64,000 nucleotides of DNA from an uncultured Neomegalonema sp. (GTDB lineage Bacteria; Pseudomonadota; Alphaproteobacteria; Rhodobacterales; Rhodobacteraceae). The notes under the pieces are model-generated. The model searched no databases and was not told the DNA's origin. It was given only the letters and a program-made list of their open reading frames with translations. The stretch spans positions 64,001 through 128,000 of the forward strand of contig CALDSD010000093.1 in NCBI GenBank assembly GCA_937911325.1, written 5' to 3'. A program made the position numbers and the translations under genes. This document shows, in pieces, positions 16,434-24,777 of this stretch. Numbering within the stretch: the first letter of the stretch is position 1; each line of letters begins with the position of its first letter.

Positions 16434-18776
16434 TTGTTCCCTTTTCCTCATCTTCTTGGGGTCGCCGACCTCGATGCGACCCATATCGAAACAATTCTGG
16501 CGCGCGCCGACCATTTTGCGGATTTAAACGCAGCGCATGAACGCGTCGAGCGCACGCTCAGCGACCGAACGTTGATCAATCTCTTCTTCGAATCCTCGAC
16601 CAGGACGCAAGCGAGCTTTGAACTGGCGGCCAAACGCCTCGGCGCGACCGTCATGAACATGTCGGTGAAAACATCCTCGGTGAACAAAGGCGAGACGCTC
16701 GTCGACACGGCGGCGACGCTGAACGCGATGTTGCCGGACATCCTGGTCGTGCGCCATCAGGATTCGGGCGCTGTGGAGCTGCTGGCGAACAAAGTGAATT
16801 GCGCCGTCGTCAACGCGGGAGACGGGTGGCACGAGCACCCCACACAGGCCTTGCTTGACGCATTGACCATCCGTCGCGCCTTCCGAGAACGCCGGGGCGA
16901 TGGAAAACTGACAGGTCTGACGATCACAATCTGCGGCGACGCGCTTCATAGCAGGGTCGCCCGCTCGAACATCTTTCTACATCGCCTGTTGGGCAATGAA
17001 GTGCGCGTCGTCGCTCCGCCGACGTTGACGCCGCCAGGTCTCGAATCGCTTGGCGTGACGGTCGAACAGTCGCTGGCGAAAGGCGTGAAAGGCGCCGACG
17101 TCGTCATGATGCTGCGCTTGCAGCGGGAACGCATGGACGGTGCTTTCATCCCGTCCCTGCGGGAGTACTTTCATCGCTACGGGCTTGATTTCGAGGAACT
17201 TGCTTTCGCCAAGTCCGACGCATTGGTCATGCATCCTGGCCCAATGAACCGCGGCGTCGAAATCGATAGCGAACTCGCCGACGACCCAGAGCGATCCCTG
17301 ATCTCGACCCAGGTTGAAATGGGCGTCGCCGTCCGAATGGCGGTCCTTGAACTCGTCGCGGCGAACCTCCCGCACCGCGCGGAGAAAAGCGAACGCAAGG
17401 GCGGCGGCGCCGGACGCCCGCACTTCGTCGCTGCGACTGTGAAAGCGCCGGAGCGCACCGGATTGCACAATGCGTTGTTGATCGATCCGGAAAGCGGGCG
17501 TGAAACCGTCGGCGACATCGTCGTTGATGACGGCGTCATCGCCGATATCGGCGTGGGATTGCTGGATGAGGCCGCGCCGACAGCGATCAACCTGATCGAC
17601 TGCGCCGGCGCATGCGTGGCGCCAGGTCTCGTAGATATGTGCGTCTATGTCGGAGAGCCCGGCGAGCGTCACAAAGAGAGTTTTGGCTCGGGCGGAGAGG
17701 CGGCCGTCGCCGGCGGCGTGACGACGATTGTGACGCAGCCAAACACCAACCCGCCCGTCGACGACCCTTCGCACCTCGATTTCATCGCCCAGCGGATCCG
17801 CGAGGAAGCCGTAGATCACGCAATGCCCAACGTGCTCAGCATGGCCGCGCTGACCCAAGGCCTCGAAGGTCGGAAGATGACCGAGTATGAGTTTCTGATC
17901 AGCGCCGGAGCTTTGGGGCTCACCGACGGATACAAGGCTGTGGCCGATCCGTTGGTGTTCCGTCGTTGCCTCGACTACGCGGCGTCGGTCGGCGCGCTGG
18001 TCGCGCATCATGTGCAGGATCCGTATCTTTCAGCCGGCGCCTGCGCGACCGAAGGGGCTTTCGCGACTCGACGCGGATTGCCGGCCGCGCCGCCCGCCGC
18101 CGAAACAATCATGCTCAAACGCGATCTCGCGCTCGTCGAGGTCACGGGCGCCCGCTATCACGCGGCGCAAGTCTCGCTCGGCGCGTCTCTCGATGCCTTG
18201 GAGCGTGCGAAGAAAAGCGGATTGGACGTCACCGCTGCGGTTTCGGCCCCGCATTTCGCGCTCTCCGAGGACGATATCCGAGGCTACCGGACATTCTATA
18301 AAACGGATCCGCCGTTGCGATCGCCAGCGGATCGAAGCGCCATGATCGATGGGTTGGCGAGCGGTGTGATCGACTGCATCGTGTCCTGCCATCGGCCTCA
18401 AAACGAAGAATCGAAGCGGGTTCCCTACGCCGCTGCGGCGCCTGGCGCTGTGGGCCTTGAGACGCTGTTGGCGGTGTCGCTGGATCTGGTGCGCGCCGGA
18501 CGTTTGAGCTTGTCGCAACTCTTCCAACGGCTCTCGCTCACCCCTGCTGAGCGACTGGGATTGCCACAGGGCCGACTGCGCAAGGGCGCTCCCGCCGACC
18601 TCGTGATCTTCGATCCGGACCTCCAATGGCTCGTCAATCGACGACGGCTTCGGTCAAAGTCGAAAAACTCGCCTTTTGACCGGCAGACGCTGACCGGATC
18701 CGTTCTCCGCACAATCGTTTCCGGTCAAACCGTCTTCACGAATGATCCGCCGGCAGAGCCAGGGGCGGATGGATGA
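16434..18776 (+). CDS. pyrB: Fused aspartate carbamoyltransferase and pseudo-dihydroorotase
   Basis: One 780-residue frame joins two proteins that are normally separate. Residues 1 to about 312 are a complete catalytic aspartate carbamoyltransferase: ESSTRT near residue 52, [15 protein letters not shown] and MHPGPMNRG at residue 266. After a charged linker (about 313-326), residues 327-780 are dihydroorotase-like but lack catalytic residues. The usual DxHxH reads DMCVY (401-405), the HVS histidine is Gln in AAQVSLG, and the TDHAPH motif reads SCHRPQ (651-656). Such PyrC' pseudoenzymes hold PyrB in an active complex in Pseudomonas. The start is TTG at 16434, since no ATG is in frame until about residue 74. 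It overlaps plsY by 4 bp. Confidence 0.9.
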   Translation: MFPFPHLLGVADLDATHIETILARADHFADLNAAHERVERTLSDRTLINLFFESSTRTQASFELAAKRLGATVMNMSVKTSSVNKGETLVDTAATLNAMLPDILVVRHQDSGAVELLANKVNCAVVNAGDGWHEHPTQALLDALTIRRAFRERRGDGKLTGLTITICGDALHSRVARSNIFLHRLLGNEVRVVAPPTLTPPGLESLGVTVEQSLAKGVKGADVVMMLRLQRERMDGAFIPSLREYFHRYGLDFEELAFAKSDALVMHPGPMNRGVEIDSELADDPERSLISTQVEMGVAVRMAVLELVAANLPHRAEKSERKGGGAGRPHFVAATVKAPERTGLHNALLIDPESGRETVGDIVVDDGVIADIGVGLLDEAAPTAINLIDCAGACVAPGLVDMCVYVGEPGERHKESFGSGGEAAVAGGVTTIVTQPNTNPPVDDPSHLDFIAQRIREEAVDHAMPNVLSMAALTQGLEGRKMTEYEFLISAGALGLTDGYKAVADPLVFRRCLDYAASVGALVAHHVQDPYLSAGACATEGAFATRRGLPAAPPAAETIMLKRDLALVEVTGARYHAAQVSLGASLDALERAKKSGLDVTAAVSAPHFALSEDDIRGYRTFYKTDPPLRSPADRSAMIDGLASGVIDCIVSCHRPQNEESKRVPYAAAAPGAVGLETLLAVSLDLVRAGRLSLSQLFQRLSLTPAERLGLPQGRLRKGAPADLVIFDPDLQWLVNRRRLRSKSKNSPFDRQTLTGSVLRTIVSGQTVFTNDPPAEPGADG

Positions 18777-19402
18777 GCGACTTGCTCCCGCTGGCGGCGG
18801 CAGGGCTCGCGGGCTATCTCGTCGGCGCCATTCCGGTCGGCCTCATGCTCGCGAGAACATTTGGCCTTGGAGATGTGCGCAAAATCGGCTCGGGCAACAT
18901 CGGCGCGAGCAACGTTCTGCGCACGGGAAATCGTCTGGCCGCTCTGTTGACGCTCTTGCTGGACGCCGCCAAGGGCGCTGGCCCGGTGCTCGCAGCAGGT
19001 TTGATCTGGCCGGGCGGGGATGAAGCCGCTGCGATCGCCGGCCTCGGCGCGTTCCTCGGCCACTGCTTTTCGGTCTATCTCGGTTTCTGGGGCGGCAAAG
19101 GCGTCGCAACGGGCTTTGGCGTCTTCATGGCCTGGAGTTGGGGGATCGGCCTCATATGCGCGCTGGTCTGGCTAGCGGCCGCCTTGGTCACGCGGCGCGC
19201 CTCCGCGGCGGCTCTGGCGACGACAGCCGCCGCCCTGGTTCTGTTCGGACTTTGGGGAGACAGTCTCTTCTTCGCGGGCGCCGCTGTCATGTCGGCGGTG
19301 CTGATTTGGCGGCATCGCGAGAACATCGAACGGCTGCGCGCCGGTGAAGAACCCCAGATCTCTCTGGGCGGCAACCGTGCTCCGAAAGGAGGCGCCGAAT
19401 GA
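18773..19402 (+). CDS. plsY: Glycerol-3-phosphate acyltransferase
   Basis: A 209-residue membrane protein that transfers acyl groups from acyl-phosphate to glycerol 3-phosphate, the first step of phospholipid synthesis. The PlsY motifs are present: [14 protein letters not shown] near residues 39-52, and [20 protein letters not shown] near residues 95-115. There are about five membrane segments. ATGA overlaps join it to the pyrB fusion upstream and dprA downstream, so all three are translationally coupled. The basic C-terminal tail after residue 185 is cytoplasmic by the positive-inside rule. Confidence 0.95.
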   Translation: MSDLLPLAAAGLAGYLVGAIPVGLMLARTFGLGDVRKIGSGNIGASNVLRTGNRLAALLTLLLDAAKGAGPVLAAGLIWPGGDEAAAIAGLGAFLGHCFSVYLGFWGGKGVATGFGVFMAWSWGIGLICALVWLAAALVTRRASAAALATTAAALVLFGLWGDSLFFAGAAVMSAVLIWRHRENIERLRAGEEPQISLGGNRAPKGGAE

Positions 19403-20565
19403 CCGGACGGCTCGACCTGGACGCACAACCGCCGATCCCTCCGAGCAAGGCGCCGACCACGGATGAAACACGCCTGTCGTGGCTCCGTCTCGCGCGGAGC
19501 CAGAATGTCGGCCCGGTCACTTTCGTTCAGCTTCTAAGGCGCTACCGCTCCGCAGCCGATGCGCTCGCCGCCGTCCCCGATCTCGCCGCTCGGGGCGGAG
19601 CGAAACGGCGGATCAAGTTATGCGACGCCGCCTCTGCGCAAGCCGAGATCGACGCGGCCGCAACCGCCGGAGCGCGGATGCTCTGCCTGGGGGCGCCGGA
19701 TTATCCCGGCTTGCTTGGCCTGATCGACGGCGCTCCGCCCTTGATCTGGGCGCTCGGGAACAGCGGACGTCTGACGCCCAACGCCGTCGCCTTGGTCGGC
19801 GCGCGCAACGCCTCGGCCGCCGGTCGTCGTTTCGCCGGGATCCTGGCGCGCGACCTCGCGCGAGAAGGCTGGGTGGTGGTCTCCGGGCTCGCCCGAGGCG
19901 TCGATGGCGCGGCGCACGCAGCCGCCTTGGAGGAACTCGGCGGAACAGCGGCGGTTCTGGCCGGCGGCGTTGATCAGATCTATCCGCCAGAGCATGCCGA
20001 GTTGCACGCCGCGATCGCCGAGCAGGGAGTGGTCGTTTCCGAAATGCCGATGGGGTTTGAACCCATCGCTCGCAGCTTTCCACGTCGCAATCGGATCATC
20101 TCTGGCCTGTCGCAAGGCGTCTTGGTGATCGAAGCGGCGGAACGTTCGGGCTCGCTGATCACAGCCCGCTACGCCGCCGAGCAAGGCCGGGAGGCGATGG
20201 CGGCGCCAGGCCATCCGCTCGATCCGCGCGCGGGGGGCTCTAACGCGCTTCTACGCGAAGGGGCCGTGCTGATCAGATCGGCGGAAGACGTGCTCGAAGC
20301 GCTGACGCCGCGACTGTCGAACAAAATCGCCGAACCGCCTCGACACTATCTCGACGCCCCTTTCGAGACGCAAATCGAAAGCGACGAGACCTTGCGGCGA
20401 CGGCTGATCGAGTTGATCTCCGTGGCGCCGGTCGAGGTCGACGAGCTGGTGCGTCAGGCCGGCGCTCCGGCCGCGATGGTGGCGTCGGCGCTTCTCGAGC
20501 TGGAGTTGGCGGGACGGATCGAACGCGCGCCGGGAGGTCTGGTCAGCCGCGTCGACTTTTCATGA
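19399..20565 (+). CDS. dprA: DNA processing protein DprA
   Basis: 388 residues. DprA binds single-stranded DNA entering during transformation and loads RecA. There is an N-terminal helix-hairpin-like region (about 28-70), then the Rossmann-like core: VALVGARNASAAGRRFA, VVSGLARGVDGAAHAAAL, VLAGGVDQIYPPEHAELH, FPRRNRIISGLSQGVLVIEAAERSGSLITARYA. A C-terminal winged helix follows (about 320-388: APVEVDELVRQAGAPAAMVASALLELELAGRI). Its ATG overlaps the plsY stop. The presence of dprA alone does not prove competence. Confidence 0.95.
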   Translation: MTGRLDLDAQPPIPPSKAPTTDETRLSWLRLARSQNVGPVTFVQLLRRYRSAADALAAVPDLAARGGAKRRIKLCDAASAQAEIDAAATAGARMLCLGAPDYPGLLGLIDGAPPLIWALGNSGRLTPNAVALVGARNASAAGRRFAGILARDLAREGWVVVSGLARGVDGAAHAAALEELGGTAAVLAGGVDQIYPPEHAELHAAIAEQGVVVSEMPMGFEPIARSFPRRNRIISGLSQGVLVIEAAERSGSLITARYAAEQGREAMAAPGHPLDPRAGGSNALLREGAVLIRSAEDVLEALTPRLSNKIAEPPRHYLDAPFETQIESDETLRRRLIELISVAPVEVDELVRQAGAPAAMVASALLELELAGRIERAPGGLVSRVDFS

Positions 20566-20656
20566 CGGCGGCTCGTTTCCGACCTGATTGTCGATTTCTG
20601 ACAAGCACGCGGCGCGCGGCCGGGCACTATCGGCTGAGTTTCTGAAAAGGTGTTCT

Positions 20657-21592
20657 ATGACTCCGGCCGACGGCGCTTCGGGCGGGCGGACGCGATCTGC
20701 CGGCTCGGCGAATGGGATCGTCATGTTGTCGATGCTGCTCTGGGCGGCGGGCTTTCCGTCGGCGGAGATTCTGCTGGCGTCCTGGGACCCCTTGGCGCTG
20801 ACCACCGCGCGCCTTGCTTTGGCGACCAGCTTGCTGCTGATCGTCTGGGCGATTCTCGACGGTCCTCAGGCCTTGATCTCATCTCGATGGGACCGCGGCG
20901 TCGCGGTTGGCGGCATCGGCTTTGGCTTGGGGTCTTTCCTCGTGCTGACGGCCCAGGCGCTGACCGATCCCGTCTCCGTGGCGGTGATTGCGACGACAAT
21001 GCCCGTCGTGGGGGCTGCGATCGAGATGGTGCTCGACGGGCGCCGGATCCGCTGGCCGCTCGCCGTCGGGGTCTCTCTCGCGGTTGTGGGCGGCTTGATG
21101 GCCGCTGGCGCGCGCTTGATGGATGGAAGCTATGGCTTTGGCGCCGGTCTCGCGTTCTTGTCGGTCGTGACGTTCGCCTGGGCGTCGCGCGCGATCGTTC
21201 GGGATCTTCCGGATCAGACGCCTATCGGCCGCACGGCGATCTCGCTCACCGGCGGCCTCGTCGTTTGTTCGATCATTTTTTCGATGGCGACCTGGCTCGG
21301 ATTCGCGGGAGGTCCTTCAGCGCCGATCGATGCTGAAACCTGGGCGCATCTGGCTCTGTTCGCCATGGGCGCCATGGCGTTGTCGCAGTTCTTCTGGATC
21401 GCCGGCGTGGCCCGTCTTGGCATCGCCATGGCCTCCATGCACATGAATCTCGTGCCGTTCTACGTGATGATCCTGATGAGCGCGTTGGGCGAGGCGTGGC
21501 GCTGGGATCAGGCGGCTGGCGCGGCGCTTGTCGCGGTCGGCGCGCTGATCGCTCAATGGCCCTCTCGACCCCGATCTCGGAACCCTGCGTGA
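20657..21592 (+). CDS. EamA-family (DMT) transporter
   Basis: 311 residues with about ten hydrophobic segments arranged as two EamA repeats, for example GIVMLSMLLWAAGFPSAEILL in the first and LAFLSVVTFAWASRAIVRDL in the second. The DMT superfamily exports or imports small metabolites; the substrate is unknown. I chose the ATG at 20657, preceded by AAAGG, over a TTG 69 bases upstream. It interrupts the usual dprA-topA neighbourhood. Confidence 0.85.
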   Translation: MTPADGASGGRTRSAGSANGIVMLSMLLWAAGFPSAEILLASWDPLALTTARLALATSLLLIVWAILDGPQALISSRWDRGVAVGGIGFGLGSFLVLTAQALTDPVSVAVIATTMPVVGAAIEMVLDGRRIRWPLAVGVSLAVVGGLMAAGARLMDGSYGFGAGLAFLSVVTFAWASRAIVRDLPDQTPIGRTAISLTGGLVVCSIIFSMATWLGFAGGPSAPIDAETWAHLALFAMGAMALSQFFWIAGVARLGIAMASMHMNLVPFYVMILMSALGEAWRWDQAAGAALVAVGALIAQWPSRPRSRNPA

Positions 21593-21602
21593 TTGAGCGC
21601 CG

Positions 21603-21631
21603 TTGACAGAGCACTGAGCCCACCCCATTTT
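21603..21631 (+). promoter_or_regulatory. Possible topA promoter
   Basis: A perfect TTGACA hexamer at 21603-21608 is followed after 17 bases by CATTTT, a weak -10 match. It lies between the EamA gene stop and the topA start at 21669. The -35 match is convincing; the -10 is poor. Confidence 0.3.
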
Positions 21632-21668
21632 GCGCCGCCAAATCATGCATTGGGGGAGCAGCGCCCGC

Positions 21669-24182
21669 ATGGCAGTCGTGATCGTCGAGTCCCCGGCGAA
21701 AGCTAAGACAATCAACAAGTATCTGGGGAAGGACTACAAGGTCCTCGCCTCCTACGGTCACATCCGTGATCTTCCCGCAAAGGACGGCTCTGTCCGGCCT
21801 GAGGAAGATTTCGCGATGGAGTGGGAGGTCGACACAAAAGCGAAAAAGCACCTCGCCGCGATCGCCGAAGCGATGAAAGGCGAAGACAAGCTGATTCTTG
21901 CGACCGACCCGGATCGCGAAGGCGAGGCGATCTCGTGGCACCTTCTCGAAGCGCTTCGCAAGCGCCGGGCGGTGAAAAAGGACACGTCGGTCGAACGCGT
22001 TGTGTTCAACGCGATCACCAAGTCCGCCGTCACGGACGCCATGAAGACCCCGCGCCAGATCGACCAGCCTTTGGTCGACGCTTACCTGGCGCGGCGCGCG
22101 CTCGACTATCTCGTCGGGTTCACGCTCTCGCCGGTCTTGTGGCGAAAGCTTCCTGGGTCGCGATCGGCGGGCCGCGTTCAGTCGGTGGCTTTACGGTTGG
22201 TCGTGGAGCGCGAGATCGAGATCGAGAAGTTCGATCCGCGCGAGTACTGGAGCGTCGCCGTCGAGTTCACGACGCCCAGAGGCGATACGTTCACCGCGAA
22301 GCTGTCCCAATTGAATGGCGAGAAACTCGACAAGTTCTCGCTTGCGAATGAAACGGCGGCGCAGACTGCGGTTGCGGCGCTGTCGGCGCGGGACTTCGCC
22401 GTCTCAGATGTCGAAGCCAAACCCGCGACGCGCAATCCGTATCCGCCGTTCACGACCTCGACCCTGCAGCAGGAAGCCAGCCGCAAGCTCGGCATGAGTC
22501 CGGCGCAGACCATGCGGTCGGCTCAAAAGCTCTACGAAGCCGGCCACATCACCTACATGCGGACCGACGGGGTCGACATGGCTCCCGAAGCGGTGATGGC
22601 CGCCCGCGACACCATCAAGGGGCTGTTTGGCGACGCCTATGTGCCGAAGTCGCCGCGCATGTACAAATCGAAGCAGAAGAACGCTCAGGAAGCGCATGAG
22701 TGCATCCGGCCGACGGACATGTCGCGCCAACCCAAGATGCTCGGCGCGGATATCGAAGCCGGTGATCGGAGGCTTTATGAGCTGATCTGGAAGCGCACGA
22801 TCGCATGTCAGATGGAGAGCGCGCGTCTGGAGCGCACGACCGTCGACATCGTGAGCCCCGACAAACAAGCTGGGCTGCGCGCGACGGGTCAGGTCGTCAA
22901 GTTCGACGGTTTCCTGAAGGTCTACGAAGAAAGCCGCGACGACAAAGGCGAGAACGGAGAGGACGACGACAGCCGTCGTCTGCCGGCGATGGACCGGGGC
23001 GATGCGCTGAAGAAGGGCGATATCTCGCCGGAGCAGCACTTCACCCAACCGCCGCCCCGCTATTCCGAGGCGGCGCTCGTCAAGAAGATGGAGGAGCTCG
23101 GCATCGGTCGGCCCTCGACCTATGCGTCAATCATTTCAGTCATCCAGGACCGTGAATACGTCCGCAAGGAAAAGAGCCGCCTCGTTCCCGAGGTAAAGGG
23201 TCGGATCGTCACCCATTTCCTTGAGGTCTTCTTCAACCGCTATGTCGAGTACGGGTTCACGGCGCAGCTGGAGGAGAGCCTTGACGACGTCTCTGGCGGT
23301 CGCGCCGAATGGAAGGCGCTGCTCAAGGCGTTCTGGGAAGAGTTCAACCGCAAATGCGAAGAGACCAAAGGCCTGCGCAACGCCGAGGTGATCGATCAGC
23401 TCAACGAGCTGTTGTCGGACTATCTCTTCCCACCGCGCCCTGACGGCGCCCCGCCGCGCCAGTGCCCGCTCTGCAATGTCGGACAGCTTTCCTTGAAGCC
23501 GTCCAAGTCGGGCGGGTTCATCGGCTGCTCGAACTATCCGGAGTGTCGCTACACGCGGAACCTCGACGCCGATCCGAACGCGCCGCCAGAAGCCGCGACG
23601 CCAGACGGAAAGGATCTCGGGACCGACGAAAACGGCGTGCCAGTCACGCTGCGCAGCGGACGTTTCGGACCCTACGTTCAGCTCGGCGAGCCCGAGGGCA
23701 AGGAGAAACCGCCCCGCGCGTCATTGCCGAAAGGCGTCAACGCGGACGACGTCGATCTCGCGCTTGCGCTAAAGCTGCTGTCGCTGCCTCGCGACGTCGG
23801 CGCGCATCCCGAAGACGGCGAGATGATCACCGCGGGCCTGGGCCGCTACGGGCCGTTTGTGAAGCATGGCTCGACTTACGCCAACCTGAAGGATTTCGAC
23901 GAAGTTCTGACGATCGGACTGAACCACGCGGTCGTGAAGCTCGCCGAGAAACGGGAGAAGGGCGGAAAGGGGCGCGGGTCCACCGTCAAGCCGATGCGCA
24001 GTCTGGGCGAGCACCCTAAGGACAAGAAGCCGGTCGAAGTCTTCGACGGGCGCTATGGGCCTTACGTGAAGCATGGCCGGACGAATGCGACGATCCCGAA
24101 AGGCGACGATCCGCAATCGATTACGCTTGAGGCGGCCGTCGTGCTGATCGACGAGAAAGCCAGCAAGAAGAAAAAGAAGTGA
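21669..24182 (+). CDS. topA: DNA topoisomerase I
   Basis: 837 residues; type IA topoisomerase that relaxes negative supercoils. The Toprim domain begins at VVIVESPAKAK and carries ATDPDREGEAISW near residue 78. The catalytic Tyr296 is in ITYMRTDGVDM. One four-cysteine zinc ribbon (CPLC at about 599, then GCSNYPEC) is followed by several C-terminal repeats of the type LRSGRFGPYVQLGEPEGKEKP, LGRYGPFVKHG and GRYGPYVKHGRTNATIP. The C terminus is Lys-rich. The ATG at 21669 gives the canonical N terminus; an upstream in-frame ATG is rejected. It overlaps the next gene by 4 bp (GTGA). Confidence 0.97.
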   Translation: MAVVIVESPAKAKTINKYLGKDYKVLASYGHIRDLPAKDGSVRPEEDFAMEWEVDTKAKKHLAAIAEAMKGEDKLILATDPDREGEAISWHLLEALRKRRAVKKDTSVERVVFNAITKSAVTDAMKTPRQIDQPLVDAYLARRALDYLVGFTLSPVLWRKLPGSRSAGRVQSVALRLVVEREIEIEKFDPREYWSVAVEFTTPRGDTFTAKLSQLNGEKLDKFSLANETAAQTAVAALSARDFAVSDVEAKPATRNPYPPFTTSTLQQEASRKLGMSPAQTMRSAQKLYEAGHITYMRTDGVDMAPEAVMAARDTIKGLFGDAYVPKSPRMYKSKQKNAQEAHECIRPTDMSRQPKMLGADIEAGDRRLYELIWKRTIACQMESARLERTTVDIVSPDKQAGLRATGQVVKFDGFLKVYEESRDDKGENGEDDDSRRLPAMDRGDALKKGDISPEQHFTQPPPRYSEAALVKKMEELGIGRPSTYASIISVIQDREYVRKEKSRLVPEVKGRIVTHFLEVFFNRYVEYGFTAQLEESLDDVSGGRAEWKALLKAFWEEFNRKCEETKGLRNAEVIDQLNELLSDYLFPPRPDGAPPRQCPLCNVGQLSLKPSKSGGFIGCSNYPECRYTRNLDADPNAPPEAATPDGKDLGTDENGVPVTLRSGRFGPYVQLGEPEGKEKPPRASLPKGVNADDVDLALALKLLSLPRDVGAHPEDGEMITAGLGRYGPFVKHGSTYANLKDFDEVLTIGLNHAVVKLAEKREKGGKGRGSTVKPMRSLGEHPKDKKPVEVFDGRYGPYVKHGRTNATIPKGDDPQSITLEAAVVLIDEKASKKKKK

Positions 24183-24643
24183 GCCGGATCCGACGAGCGG
24201 ATCCCGCAGATCGCGATCTCCTGGCTCCGCACTTCGAGGCGTTTTTCCGAGAGGACGCGATCGCGTTCGAACCGACGGTTCTGCGCGCGAACCTTGCGGC
24301 GATGTTGTCGGATGACCGCGCCGCAATCTGGATCGCGATCACGCATGACGACATGGTCATGGGGTTCGCCTCGGCGACGCTGACCCGCGGCGTTGAGATG
24401 GGCCTGATCGCGGAGATCGAAGATCTGTACGTGCTTCCCGGCTTTCGCCGGCAAGGGTTCGCGCGCCAATTGCTTGAGGCCGCGATCGCCTGGGCCGAAG
24501 CGCAAGGCGCTCAGGAACAGTTCGTCGTGATCACGCCCGAGGCCGAAGCGGAACAAGGGCTGACGCAGTTCTACGCCCGCTACGGCTTTTCCCTCTCTGA
24601 TCGGCTCGCGATGTTCCGCTCAGCGGTCGGCCCCGCGCCCTAG
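24179..24643 (+). CDS. GNAT family N-acetyltransferase
   Basis: 154 residues of the GNAT fold. The acetyl-CoA loop reads VLPGFRRQGFARQLLEAAIAW near residues 85-105, and the C-terminal part LTQFYARYGFSLSDR is typical. The start is GTG at 24179 inside the topA stop codon, so translation is coupled to topA. The substrate is unknown. It could acetylate a small molecule such as an aminoglycoside-like amine, but nothing in the sequence decides this. Confidence 0.85.
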   Translation: MSRIRRADPADRDLLAPHFEAFFREDAIAFEPTVLRANLAAMLSDDRAAIWIAITHDDMVMGFASATLTRGVEMGLIAEIEDLYVLPGFRRQGFARQLLEAAIAWAEAQGAQEQFVVITPEAEAEQGLTQFYARYGFSLSDRLAMFRSAVGPAP

Positions 24644-24777
24644 GGGACACGGCCACAGGAAAGCCGTACGCTGAATGCCAAATTGCTATTGCGTCCGCAC
24701 CGCATACCTATCTACCAGATATTGGGGTGCGCAGCTTCTACATGCGCATGCAACGAGGATTTCGAGAGGCGCACGCG

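Noticed and set aside
19399-20565. dprA as evidence of a competence gene cluster
   Set aside because: dprA is commonly found beside plsY and topA in alphaproteobacteria regardless of competence, and no com genes are present.
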